Assembly (NCBI GenBank): GCA_947476745.1
Contig: CANJRG010000002.1
Span: 248,001 to 312,000 of the forward strand
Direction of reading: 5' to 3'
Origin: Acidimicrobiia bacterium
GTDB taxonomy: Bacteria > Actinomycetota > Acidimicrobiia > Acidimicrobiales > CAIXPF01
Length of the DNA: 64,000 bases
Under the pieces are notes generated by a model, which worked only from the letters and a program-made list of their open reading frames with translations, was not told the DNA's origin and did not search any database. A program made the position numbers and the translations under genes. Positions 45,144-53,702 of this stretch are shown here, one piece after another; position 1 is the first letter of the stretch, and each line of letters opens with the position of its first letter.

Positions 45144-46199
45144 TCAGCCGGGGCCGAGCAAGGAGTCCAGGCGGCGGGTGCTGACGTTGTCGGTGAGGAT
45201 GCGGTGCGTCGCCGGCACGTCTCCCGCGTGGACCATCGCCCGCAGATAGCGATGCATCAGCACCGCGACCTTCAACGCGGCGAAGCGGCGGTACCAACCC
45301 AACCCGCCCAGCACCCGGCCCGACACCGCCTCGTAGTGGGCGACCGCGGCATCGTCGTCGAGGAAGCCGGGCAGCGGGGCCAGACCGGCACCCTGGGCCC
45401 GCATCCAGTTCATCTCCATCATCCAGGCGACGTCGAACTCCGGCGGGCCGTGGGTGGCCAGCTCCCAGTCGAGCAGGGCCACGACAGCGAAGCCGTCCGG
45501 TTCGCACAACACGTTGGCCGGCCGGGCGTCGCCCCACAGCAACGTCGCCGGCGAGGGGTCCACCGGTGGGGCCGTCCCCGCCACCTCGGCGAAGGCCTGC
45601 TGCACGATCGGAGCCGCGACCGGCCCCTGGTCGTAGTCCCACACCCGCCGCAGAGCGTCGATCGCCGCCGGCGCCGAGCTCGGCCCCGGTCCGGCGAGCC
45701 ACTCCAGGCCGATCGCGGCCACCTCGAGGGTGTGGACCGCAGCCAAATGGGCCAGCAGGTCCTCGTGGAAGCGTCGCTGCTGGGCGGCGGCGGCATCGTG
45801 CAGCCAGCCGGCCTCTACGAAGCTGGGCCGGTCGTCGGACGGGGCGCGGCCCTCCACGAAGCCCATCACGAACGCCGGCCGGCCCAGCTCGGCGCCGTCG
45901 AGATCGACGCCGAGCAACGGCGGGACCGGCACCCCGACGGCGCCTTCCAGGGCGTGCAGCACCGCCGCCTGACGACCGAGGTCGTAGTCGGGGAACATGC
46001 TGCGCCGCTCCGGCTGCAGCCGTACCACGGCCAGCGGCCGCGCCGCGCCGGCGACCTGCACGATCCAGGTGTCGTTCGACCAGCCGCCGCCGGTCGGCAC
46101 CCGCAGCTGCAACCGGCCGGCGTCGGGCACGCCATCGGTCAGGCGGCCGAGCCACGCGGCGAGGCGCGCCACGGTGTCGGGCCCGGCGACGGCGCTCAC
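45144..46199 (-). CDS. APH-like phosphotransferase family protein
   Basis: 351 residues from a GTG that overlaps the stop of the upstream NTF2-like gene (GTGA). Kinase features: GGGWSNDTWIV (about 38-48), AFVMGFVEG, catalytic LLWGDARPANVL and VALLDWELATHG. The usual HGD of the catalytic loop is WGD, so the His is missing, but the Asp and Asn are kept. Related to but distinct from the protein at 9236. A downstream acyl-CoA context is lacking here; the substrate is unknown. Confidence 0.86.
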   Translation of the reverse strand: MSAVAGPDTVARLAAWLGRLTDGVPDAGRLQLRVPTGGGWSNDTWIVQVAGAARPLAVVRLQPERRSMFPDYDLGRQAAVLHALEGAVGVPVPPLLGVDLDGAELGRPAFVMGFVEGRAPSDDRPSFVEAGWLHDAAAAQQRRFHEDLLAHLAAVHTLEVAAIGLEWLAGPGPSSAPAAIDALRRVWDYDQGPVAAPIVQQAFAEVAGTAPPVDPSPATLLWGDARPANVLCEPDGFAVVALLDWELATHGPPEFDVAWMMEMNWMRAQGAGLAPLPGFLDDDAAVAHYEAVSGRVLGGLGWYRRFAALKVAVLMHRYLRAMVHAGDVPATHRILTDNVSTRRLDSLLGPG

Positions 46200-46585
46200 G
46201 AGTCGAGCTCGGGTGCCAGCCAGTGGCCGCCGGTCTCCCGGCTGTTCCAGATCTCCACGATCCGTCCGTCACGGACGCGGAACACCTCGATGCCGCAGTA
46301 CACGTAGGACCTGCCGTTGGCCTGGGTCGAGTCCCCGTTCCAGCACACGGTGACGAACTCGTCGTTGGCCGCCAGCAACGAGGTCTCGAAGTGCAGCACC
46401 GGGCAGAGGTCCAAGGTGGCCTGCAGGCGGGCGATGGTCTCGTCCATGGTCAGCGACTTCACCTCGCCGGCGTGGTGCCGCCAGGTCGGGTCGCTGATCA
46501 GATCGGTGACCAGATCGAGCCGTCGCTCGTTGTAGAGAACATCGAGATAGCGGCGCACCACGGCCTCGGCGGTGGGGTACGACAT
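46196..46585 (-). CDS. SnoaL/NTF2-like protein
   Basis: 129 residues, one NTF2-like domain: AEAVVRRYLDVLYNERRLDLVTDLISDP, VCWNGDSTQA and EVFRVRDGRIVEIWNSRE. Such proteins act as small hydrolases, cyclases or binding proteins. GGAGGA lies eight bases before the ATG. Translation is coupled to the APH-like kinase through a four-base overlap, so the two probably act on the same compound. Confidence 0.85.
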   Translation of the reverse strand: MSYPTAEAVVRRYLDVLYNERRLDLVTDLISDPTWRHHAGEVKSLTMDETIARLQATLDLCPVLHFETSLLAANDEFVTVCWNGDSTQANGRSYVYCGIEVFRVRDGRIVEIWNSRETGGHWLAPELDS

Positions 46586-46777
46586 GGGCGGTTCCTCCAG
46601 GGCTCAGCGAGGCGCAGTGTAGGACGGCGGCACCGCCCCACGACCCACCCGGCCGGTCGCCGGGCGGAGCCCGTGATCCGGCCGGCGACCCGCACCGACA
46701 CCCCCCGACGACCCGGCCGGGCATGCGGCCCGACGGCGTTCGGGGCAGGCTCGCTACCCGGCACCGGCGGACCCACG

Positions 46778-46783
46778 TACGCT
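46778..46783 (+). promoter_or_regulatory. Candidate -10 box TACGCT
   Basis: TACGCT lies 72 bases before the ATG at 46856, implying a leader of about 65 bases. Weak evidence; no -35 was recognised. Confidence 0.2.
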
Positions 46784-46855
46784 GACGGTACTCGGCGCTC
46801 CCGACGGGACGCCGAGACCGCTCCTGCAATCCGACGAAAGGCGACGACTCCCACC

Positions 46856-48406
46856 ATGAAGGTTGCCCTGACCCTCCGTGACCACCTGCAACGGGCGGTC
46901 ACCGTCTACCCCGATCGCGTGGCGCTCATCGACGAGCCCGACCAGCCGGCCGAGTCCTGGGGCGCGCTGACCTGGCGCGAGGTGGACCGTCGGGCCCGGG
47001 CCCAGGCGGCCGGGCTCGACGCCCTCGGTATCCCCACCGGCGGCCGGGTGGCGATGGTGTCGCACAACTCGGCCCGCCTGTTCACCTCGTTCTTCGGGGT
47101 GTCGAACTGGGGCCGCATCTTCGTGCCGATCAACTTCCGGCTGTCGGCCGAGGAAGTCGCGTACATCGTGGGCCACTGCGGTGCCGACATCCTGCTGATC
47201 GACCCCGAACTCGAGGAACACCTGGCCTCGGTCGAGCACCCGCGCAAGTACGTCATGGGGGCCGCCTCCGACACCGAGCTCTACCTCTACGACCGCGAGC
47301 CAGCACCGTGGGAGCCCGACGAGGACGCCACCGCCACCATCAACTACACCTCGGGCACCACCGCCCGGCCCAAGGGCGTGGAGCAGACCCACCGCAGCCT
47401 GTGGGTCAACGCCGCGACCTTCGGGTGGCACTCCGGCGTGTCGGACCGCGACGTGTACCTGCACACCCTGCCGATGTTCCACTGCAACGGCTGGGGCCAG
47501 CCGTTCTCGGCCACCGCGATGGGCGTCACCAACGTGGTGCTGCGCAAGGTCGACGGGGCGGAGATCCTCTCTCGGGTCGAGCAGCACGGGGTCACCTACC
47601 TCTGTGGCGCCCCGGCCGTGGTGGCCATGGTGCTCGAGGCCGCCGCCACCTGGGACGGGCCGATCCCCGGCCGTGACCGGGTCCGGATGATCGTGGCCGG
47701 CGCTCCCCCGCCCACCCGCACCATCGAGCGGATGGAGACCGAACTCGGCTGGGAGTTCATCCAGATCTACGGCCTGACCGAGACCGCCCCGCTGCTGACC
47801 ATCAACCGCAGCCGCAGCGAATGGGACGACATGACCCCCAACGAGCGGGCCCAGCAGCTCAGCCGGGCCGGCGCCCCGGCGCTGGGCGTGACCATGGCGG
47901 TCACCGACCAGGGCGAGCTCATCGCCCGGTCCAACGTGGTGCTCAAGTCGTACTGGGACCAGCCCGAGGCCACCGCCGACGCCATCCGGGCCCAGGACAA
48001 CGGCCTCGAGTTCTTCCACACCGGCGACGGCGGGGTCATCGACGAGTTCGGCTACATCGCCATCTCGGACCGCAAGAAGGACGTGATCATCTCCGGCGGC
48101 GAGAACGTCTCGTCGATCGAGGTCGAGGACGCCCTGTTCTCCCACCCCGCGGTGGCCGAGGTGTGCGTCATCGGCGTGCCCCACGAGAAGTGGGGCGAGA
48201 CGGTCAAGGCCCTCGTGGTGCTGGCCGAGGGCCACGCCGCCACCGAGCAGGAGCTGATCGATCACTGTCGTTCGAAGCTGGCCCACTACAAGTGCCCGAC
48301 CTCGGTCGAGCTCCGCGACGTGCTGGCCCGCACCGCCACCGGCAAGCTGCAGAAGTTCCTGCTGCGGGCGCCCTACTGGGAAGGCTTCACCAAGCTCGTC
48401 AACTGA
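46856..48406 (+). CDS. AMP-forming acyl-CoA ligase
   Basis: 516 residues. P-loop YTSGTTARPKGVEQTH (about 164-179), YGLTETAPL, HTGDGGVIDEFGYI, SDRKKDVIISGGENVSS and the catalytic Lys in TATGKLQKF are present. PMFHCNGWGQPFSATAMG is typical of the medium-chain and mycobacterial FadD-like group. It activates a fatty or aromatic acid to the CoA thioester. The first ATG after a 270-base gap is used. Followed by a terminator hairpin. Confidence 0.93.
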   Translation: MKVALTLRDHLQRAVTVYPDRVALIDEPDQPAESWGALTWREVDRRARAQAAGLDALGIPTGGRVAMVSHNSARLFTSFFGVSNWGRIFVPINFRLSAEEVAYIVGHCGADILLIDPELEEHLASVEHPRKYVMGAASDTELYLYDREPAPWEPDEDATATINYTSGTTARPKGVEQTHRSLWVNAATFGWHSGVSDRDVYLHTLPMFHCNGWGQPFSATAMGVTNVVLRKVDGAEILSRVEQHGVTYLCGAPAVVAMVLEAAATWDGPIPGRDRVRMIVAGAPPPTRTIERMETELGWEFIQIYGLTETAPLLTINRSRSEWDDMTPNERAQQLSRAGAPALGVTMAVTDQGELIARSNVVLKSYWDQPEATADAIRAQDNGLEFFHTGDGGVIDEFGYIAISDRKKDVIISGGENVSSIEVEDALFSHPAVAEVCVIGVPHEKWGETVKALVVLAEGHAATEQELIDHCRSKLAHYKCPTSVELRDVLARTATGKLQKFLLRAPYWEGFTKLVN

Positions 48407-48454
48407 GCTGGTCCACCGACGCAGTCGGCCCACGGGCGGCCGGAACACCTGAGC

Positions 48455-48483
48455 ACGGCCGGGCGGGACCTCCGCCCGGCCGT
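48455..48483. terminator. Hairpin terminator between convergent genes
   Basis: Perfect 12-bp stem ACGGCCGGGCGG/CCGCCCGGCCGT with loop gacct. A direct repeat of gttgtcgtcac follows at about 48488-48510. Confidence 0.75.
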
Positions 48484-48562
48484 TGCCGTTGTCGTCACGT
48501 TGTCGTCACGGTCCTGAGCGATGCCGGTGTCGTCCCGGCCGATGCCGACCCGGGCCGGGCAC

Positions 48563-50047
48563 TCAGCGGCCGGTGGGGTCGGTACCGGCCCGGCGGCCCA
48601 CCGCCAGGATGTGGTCGACCAGCTCGTCGGCGCGGCGGCGGTCGGCCAGCAGGTGGCTGGTCACCCGGTTGCGGGCGGCGGAGGTGAGGTAGAAACGCTC
48701 GTAGAGGGCGTTGCGGCCCCCGAGGTTGGAGCCGAGGAAGTCCCACGCCAGACGGAACAACGCGGCCCGTTCCTCGGCGTCGACCCCGTCGGCGCCGTGG
48801 AGGAACTCCTCGAGCAGCGGGCGCATGGCCTCGTCATCGAGCAGCGCCCGGCTCGGGGTGGTCAGCAGGTTGTGGCTGCCGATGAGGGTCAGGATCTCGT
48901 TGACCCGGGGGAACCACACCGCCAGCAGGGACCGCATGGGGGTCAACGCCCGCCCGCCGGGGAACCAGGTGCCGTCGACCCCGATGTCGTAGCCCTCGGC
49001 CACCGAGCAACGGATGGCGCTGCGGGTGACCTCGACGTAGGACAGCAGCTCCCCCAGCATCTCGTTGGTGGCCGGGCTGCGGTCGCCGAGCGTGTCGGCC
49101 ATGCGGGAGGCCAGGCCGTAGGCGAACTCGAGCTTGTTGAGCGCCCGGATGGTGGTCTGGGTCGACATGTTGTCGAGCAGACCGGTGCGACCCACCGAGT
49201 TGTAGATGGCCACCGAGCCCGGACGACCGTCGAGGAACACCCGATCACGGGGGATCTCGACGTCGTCGAGGATCACGAACGCGTCCTGCTCGTCGAAGCG
49301 GCTCGACAACGGCCGGTCGAAGGGGTCGGCGTCGCTCGACGCACTGTCCCGGCAGAGGAATTTCAGGCCGGGGATGTCGACCGGGATGGAGAAGGCCAGC
49401 GCGTAGTCCTCGGCGCCACGCGGCAACGGGATGGCCGGGTAGACCACGATCTCGTCGGCGAACGGCGCCAGCGTGGCCAGGATCCGGGCGCCACGCACCA
49501 CGATGGCGTCGGCGGTCTCACCCACCTTGTGCAGGGTGACGGTGTTGCCGATGACGGCGCTGTCGGTGCGCTTGTCGTTGTTCGGCTGGATGATCGTGTG
49601 GGTCAGCGAGAGATCCCCGCGACGCAACCGTTTCTGGAACGCCACCAGGTTCTCGGCCCCGTCGGGGTTCGCCGCGTCGGACCCGGCCCAGTCCCGCCAG
49701 CGGGCGGCAAAGCTGGCCAGCTTGATGTTCATGTAGTCCGGAGTGCGACCCATCAGCCCCACCGTGTACTCCGAGATCCGGCTGAGGCCCTCGACCCGCC
49801 GCTGCAGGTCCTCGCGTGATGTGCAGATCAGGTGGCTGATGTTGATGGGCTCGCCGGTCTCGGGGTCGGGCACCAGGCAGTCCTCGGCGAAGGTGTGCTG
49901 CCGGTCGAACACCGCGGCCAGGGTCCGGGCGGCACCGGCCAGCTTCGGGTGGGAGGGCACGTCGGAGACCCGCTCGCCGTCGACCCACACCTCACGGCCC
50001 GTGGCGCTGAGGCCTGCCAGAAACTGTGCTCCGGTGCGTGCTGCCAT
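48563..50047 (-). CDS. 4-hydroxyphenylacetate 3-monooxygenase family (HpaB-like)
   Basis: 494 residues, the HpaB/TcpA length. The N-terminal ~270 residues have the family layout (GREVWVDGERV, HPKLAGAARTLAAVFDRQH, RTPDYMNIKLASF, HTIIQPNNDKR). The acyl-CoA-dehydrogenase-like helical C-domain follows (SVGRTGLLDNMSTQTTIRALNKLEFAYGLAS, split near 370). It uses FADH2 from a separate reductase to hydroxylate a phenol ortho to the OH group. No HpaC-like reductase is seen in the window. Substrate unknown. Confidence 0.9.
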   Translation of the reverse strand: MAARTGAQFLAGLSATGREVWVDGERVSDVPSHPKLAGAARTLAAVFDRQHTFAEDCLVPDPETGEPINISHLICTSREDLQRRVEGLSRISEYTVGLMGRTPDYMNIKLASFAARWRDWAGSDAANPDGAENLVAFQKRLRRGDLSLTHTIIQPNNDKRTDSAVIGNTVTLHKVGETADAIVVRGARILATLAPFADEIVVYPAIPLPRGAEDYALAFSIPVDIPGLKFLCRDSASSDADPFDRPLSSRFDEQDAFVILDDVEIPRDRVFLDGRPGSVAIYNSVGRTGLLDNMSTQTTIRALNKLEFAYGLASRMADTLGDRSPATNEMLGELLSYVEVTRSAIRCSVAEGYDIGVDGTWFPGGRALTPMRSLLAVWFPRVNEILTLIGSHNLLTTPSRALLDDEAMRPLLEEFLHGADGVDAEERAALFRLAWDFLGSNLGGRNALYERFYLTSAARNRVTSHLLADRRRADELVDHILAVGRRAGTDPTGR

Positions 50048-50164
50048 CGTCTATCACACCCTCGTCCACCGACGCGCCTGGAGTGTGGAGGCCGGTTCGG
50101 GCGAAACTACCGGCCCACCGATCCGGTCCTCCACCCGGCGGCCGCGTCGACCGAGGAGCACGCC

Positions 50165-50953
50165 ATGGACCCCACAACCGAATACCAGCCGGTATGGATC
50201 GACCTCGAAGGCGCGGCGAATGCCCGCGACGTGGCCGGTCTGCCGGCAGGGCGGGGACGCACCCGCCCCAACGTCCTGCTCCGCGCCGACGCCCTCGATG
50301 CCCTGTCCGCCCGTGACGTCGCCGAGCTGGCCGACCGCCGGGGCCTGCGTCACGTGGTCGACCTGCGCTCCGACGGCGAGCGGGCCGAACGCGGCCGGGG
50401 ACTGCTCGGTGAACGGGACGCGGTGCGCTACACCGAGCTGCAGATCATCGACGAGGGCCAGCTGCTGCAGCGCCGAGCGGAGCGGGAACAGATGCTGGCC
50501 GACGGCATGCCGATCGCCCACATCATGGCCGACGGCTACGTGCAGCTGCTCGACTGGGGCGCGTCGTCCTTCGTCACTGCGTTCCGGGCGGTGACGGCCC
50601 ATGAGGGAATCCCGGCCCTGGTCCACTGCTCGGCGGGCAAGGACCGTACCGGCGTGCTGGTGGCTCTGCTGCTCGGCGCCGGTGGGGTCGGAACCGACGC
50701 CATCGTGGCCGACTACGCCGCCACCGGCGAACGGATGGCCGCGGTGATCGCCCGGCTCGAGACGGCGTCGATCTTCGCCGGGATGGCCGCCGCGCTGCCG
50801 GCGTTCACCTTCGACGCCCATCCGGAGACGATGCGACAGTTCCTCGCCCATCTCGAGCACACCTGGGGCGGCCCGGTCGGCTGGCTGAGCGCCCAGGGGG
50901 TGTCCGGCGACGAGATCGTCCGCTGGCAGCACACCCTCGTCGACCAGGCCTGA
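50165..50953 (+). CDS. Tyrosine-protein phosphatase (PtpB-like, CX5R)
   Basis: 262 residues. The phosphatase loop HCSAGKDRTGV (about 156-166) has the catalytic Cys and Arg. The N-terminal block ANARDVAGLPAGRGRTRPNVLLRAD and LRHVVDLRSDGERAERG match actinobacterial PtpB-type enzymes, which act on phosphotyrosine and phosphoinositides. Cytoplasmic or secreted without a signal; no signal peptide is seen. The ATG at 50165 is preceded by GAGGAG. Confidence 0.92.
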   Translation: MDPTTEYQPVWIDLEGAANARDVAGLPAGRGRTRPNVLLRADALDALSARDVAELADRRGLRHVVDLRSDGERAERGRGLLGERDAVRYTELQIIDEGQLLQRRAEREQMLADGMPIAHIMADGYVQLLDWGASSFVTAFRAVTAHEGIPALVHCSAGKDRTGVLVALLLGAGGVGTDAIVADYAATGERMAAVIARLETASIFAGMAAALPAFTFDAHPETMRQFLAHLEHTWGGPVGWLSAQGVSGDEIVRWQHTLVDQA

Positions 50954-50965
50954 CCCGCGCCACGC

Positions 50966-51013
50966 GACCCGGCCCGCGCGACCCAGCCCGACCCGGCCCG
51001 CGCGACCCAGCCC
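50966..51013. repeat. 24-bp tandem repeat, two copies
   Basis: Two perfect copies of a 24-bp unit starting gacccggcccgcgcg and ending acccagccc, at 50966-50989 and 50990-51013, between the convergent phosphatase and CoA-transferase genes. Confidence 0.85.
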
Positions 51014-51026
51014 GCACGGGCTGCGC

Positions 51027-52214
51027 TCAGACCACCCCGGCGGCGCGCAGCCGGGCCACGTCGTCCACGGCGAGGCCGAGTTCGCCGAGGATCGCCTCGG
51101 TCTGCTCCCCCAGGCTCGGCGCGGCCCGGCGGACCCCCCGGTTGGCCGGGTCGTCGCCCAGGGTCAGCGGCTGGCCGATCACTGCGGCGTCGGGCCGGTC
51201 GGGATGGTCGACCGGCTGGGCCAGGCCGAGGGCCTGCACCTGCGGGTGGGCCCACATCTGGCCCAGGTCGAGCACCGGCCCGGCGGGTACGCCGACGGCC
51301 AGGAAGGCGTCGATCCACGTTGCGGCCGGCTGGGTCCTGGTGACCCCGGCGATCAACTCGTTGACCTCCTCCCGGCGGCGGGCCCGGGCACCGGGTCGGG
51401 CGTAGCGCTCGTCGTCGGCCCATTCGGGCCGGCCCAGCACCTCGCACACCCGGCGGAAATGGGCGTTGGTACCCGGTGCCAGGTTGAACACCCCGTCCGC
51501 TGCCGGGAACGTACCCATCGGTACGGCCGTGGGGTGGTGGTTGCCCTGCTGGGCCGGGACGTCGCCCTCGATGAGTACCCGGGCGGCCTGGAAGTCCATC
51601 ATCGCCACCAGGGCCTCGAGCAGCGAGGTCCGCACCCACGCCCCCTCACCGGTCCGGTCCCGTCGGATGATGGCGGCCAGGATGCCGAAGGCCAGGTAGA
51701 CCCCGGAGGAGCTGTCGGCGACGGCATGGCCGGAGCGGAGCGGACCCTGGCCCGCCATGCCGGTCACCGACATCAGCCCCGACATGCCCTGGGCCACCTG
51801 GTCGTAGCCGGGACGGCGGGCCCACGGTCCGTCCTGCCCGAAGCCGGAGATGCTGCCGTAGACCAGCCGGGGGTTGACGGTCTGCAACGCCGGCCAGTCC
51901 AGCCCCAACCGTTCGGTCACCCCCGGGGCGAAGTTCTCCACCAGCACGTCGGCCCGTTCCACCAGCCGTAGGAACAACGCCTTGCCCTCGGGGTGCTTGA
52001 GGTCGAGGGTCAGCGACTCGTTGTTGCGGCGCAGGTTCTGGAAGTCCGACCCCATCCGGGCGCCCAGGGCCGTGGCGCCGGTGCGATCACCGCCCTCGGG
52101 CGGCCGCTCCACGGTGATGGCCCGCGCCCCCCAGTCGGCCAGCTGGCGCACCGCGGTGGGCCCGGAGCGGAAGTTGGTGAGATCGAGCACGAGCAGATGG
52201 TCCAGGGCGAGCAC
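51027..52214 (-). CDS. CaiB/BaiF family III CoA-transferase, Asp-lacking subgroup
   Basis: 395 residues from a GTG. DHLLVLDLTNFRSGPTAVRQLADWGA, VENFAPGVTERLGLDW, SISGFGQDGPWARRPGYDQVAQG and PAADGVFNLAPG identify the family. In the position of the formyl-CoA transferase catalytic Asp the sequence is VRTSLLEALVAM, so Glu is found. This subgroup is known to vary at that site; it may use Glu or differ in mechanism. Divergent from the SDR at 52311. Confidence 0.9.
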   Translation of the reverse strand: MLALDHLLVLDLTNFRSGPTAVRQLADWGARAITVERPPEGGDRTGATALGARMGSDFQNLRRNNESLTLDLKHPEGKALFLRLVERADVLVENFAPGVTERLGLDWPALQTVNPRLVYGSISGFGQDGPWARRPGYDQVAQGMSGLMSVTGMAGQGPLRSGHAVADSSSGVYLAFGILAAIIRRDRTGEGAWVRTSLLEALVAMMDFQAARVLIEGDVPAQQGNHHPTAVPMGTFPAADGVFNLAPGTNAHFRRVCEVLGRPEWADDERYARPGARARRREEVNELIAGVTRTQPAATWIDAFLAVGVPAGPVLDLGQMWAHPQVQALGLAQPVDHPDRPDAAVIGQPLTLGDDPANRGVRRAAPSLGEQTEAILGELGLAVDDVARLRAAGVV

Positions 52215-52295
52215 CCGGGCATTTCAGCACACCCCGGGCCGACCCCGCCCTCGAGGACACCGTGGCGCGAAACCCACCGCAGGCACCGGTTCCGG

Positions 52296-52301
52296 TACGT
52301 T
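52296..52301 (+). promoter_or_regulatory. Leaderless -10 box TACGTT
   Basis: TACGTT ends nine bases before the ATG at 52311. Confidence 0.38.
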
Positions 52302-52310
52302 GTCCCCTCC

Positions 52311-53111
52311 ATGGACCTGGGTTTGCGCGGCAAGACGGCACTGGTGACGGCCTCCTATCGGGGCACAGGACGGGGCATCGCCCGCGTCCTGGCCGCCGAA
52401 GGGGCGTCGGTGCTGGTCCACGGCTTCGATGCGGCCCCTGCCGAGGTGGTCGCCGCCGAGCTGCGCGCCGCCGGTGGGGATGCCCGGGCGGTCGCCGGTG
52501 ACCTGCTCAGCGATGCCGGGGTGGCGGCCATGATGGCCGAGTGCGGGCCGGTGGACATCCTGGTCGCCAACTACGGCACCGCCGAGGGCGGGTCGTGGTT
52601 CGGTGAGGCCACCGACGAGGCGGCCTGGTTCGACAGCTACAACAAGAACGTGCTGAGCGCGGTCCGGGTGGTGCGCGCCGCTGCCGGGCCGATGAAGGCC
52701 GCCGGGTGGGGCCGTATCGTACTGGTTGGTACAGTCGGCTCGGTACGACCCGGCACCCGCCAGCCGCAGTACTACGTGGCCAAGGGCGCGCTGCCGGCCA
52801 TGACCACCTCGCTGGCCAAGGAGCTCGGCGGCACCGGGATCACCGTGAACCTGGTCAGCCCCGGCATCATCGGCACCGACGAGGTTCGCGAGCGCTTCAC
52901 CGAGCGGGCCGCCCGCATGGGCCGTCCCACCGACTGGCCGTCGGTCCAGCAGCTCATCTTCGAGGAGTTCATGGACCTGCCGACCAAGCGGGTACCCGAC
53001 CCCGAGGACGTGGGCCGGGTGGTGGCCTTCCTGGCCGGCGACACCGGCGCCTGCATCACCGGCGCCAACTACCACGTCGACGGCGGCGCCGCCGACGTCG
53101 TCACCCCCTGA
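52311..53111 (+). CDS. Divergent SDR family oxidoreductase
   Basis: 266 residues. Cofactor loop TASYRGTGRGI (about 13-23), with Ala-Ser-Tyr in place of Gly-Ala-Ser. VANYG replaces NNAG. The catalytic Ser position reads LVGTVGS, and YYVAKGA keeps Tyr and Lys. An insert near 195-225 (RFTERAARMGRPTDWPSVQQ) precedes the C-terminus. This is the pattern of 3-oxoacyl-reductase-like SDRs of unknown substrate. The VOC gene follows after 13 bases with a strong ribosome site, so they form an operon. Confidence 0.86.
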   Translation: MDLGLRGKTALVTASYRGTGRGIARVLAAEGASVLVHGFDAAPAEVVAAELRAAGGDARAVAGDLLSDAGVAAMMAECGPVDILVANYGTAEGGSWFGEATDEAAWFDSYNKNVLSAVRVVRAAAGPMKAAGWGRIVLVGTVGSVRPGTRQPQYYVAKGALPAMTTSLAKELGGTGITVNLVSPGIIGTDEVRERFTERAARMGRPTDWPSVQQLIFEEFMDLPTKRVPDPEDVGRVVAFLAGDTGACITGANYHVDGGAADVVTP

Positions 53112-53124
53112 AGGAGCACGGCAG

Positions 53125-53586
53125 ATGGACATCAGGCGTATCACCGAGGTCGGCGTCGCAGTGCGCGATCTCGACGCGGCCACCACGCTGCTCGTCGAGC
53201 TGCTCGGCGGCGAGGCCGGACCGGTCGTCGAGGTCGAGCTCTACACCATGCGCTTCCGTATGGTCCGGGTGGGCAAGGTCGACTTCGAACTGATGGAGCC
53301 GACCGCCCCCAGCGGCGTCATCCACGACTTCCTGACCCGCCGGGGCGAGGGCCTGCACCACATCGCGTTCGCCGTCGACGACATCGCCGACACCATGGCC
53401 ACCCTGGCGGCCAAGCAGGTGGCCTGGGTCGACCCCGAGCCGATGGGCAACGTCATGCCGGTCACCGACTACGCCGGGCGGACCTTCACCGACGGCGAGA
53501 TCCGCTTCGCGTTCACCCAGCCGAAGTCGATCCTGGGCATCCTCTTCGAGTTCATCCAGTACCCCGAGGGCTTCCAGACCCCCTGA
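53125..53586 (+). CDS. VOC family protein, methylmalonyl-CoA epimerase-like
   Basis: 153 residues, one vicinal-oxygen-chelate domain pair: ITEVGVAVRDLDAATTLLVELLG, KVDFELMEPT, GEGLHHIAFAVDDIADTMATL and LGILFEFIQ. In methylmalonyl-CoA epimerases the first strand has a metal His (DHIGIAV); here it is Glu (TEVGVAV). The other metal positions (Glu in FELME, His in HHIAF, Glu in LFEFI) are kept. AAGGAG is eight bases before the ATG and overlaps the SDR stop. Confidence 0.85.
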   Translation: MDIRRITEVGVAVRDLDAATTLLVELLGGEAGPVVEVELYTMRFRMVRVGKVDFELMEPTAPSGVIHDFLTRRGEGLHHIAFAVDDIADTMATLAAKQVAWVDPEPMGNVMPVTDYAGRTFTDGEIRFAFTQPKSILGILFEFIQYPEGFQTP

Positions 53587-53631
53587 ACCCGGCGCAGGCC
53601 GACCGCCCGGCACGCCTCCGGCTAGCGGCGA

Positions 53632-53637
53632 TAGACT
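53632..53637 (+). promoter_or_regulatory. Candidate -10 box TAGACT
   Basis: TAGACT lies 65 bases before the ATG at 53703, implying a leader of about 60 bases with GGAAGGA near its end. Confidence 0.25.
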
Positions 53638-53702
53638 GCGATCCGGCGACACGGATCGGTACGGCGGGCTCGTTCCCGTCGGGCGACGGAAGGAAACAGG
53701 CA

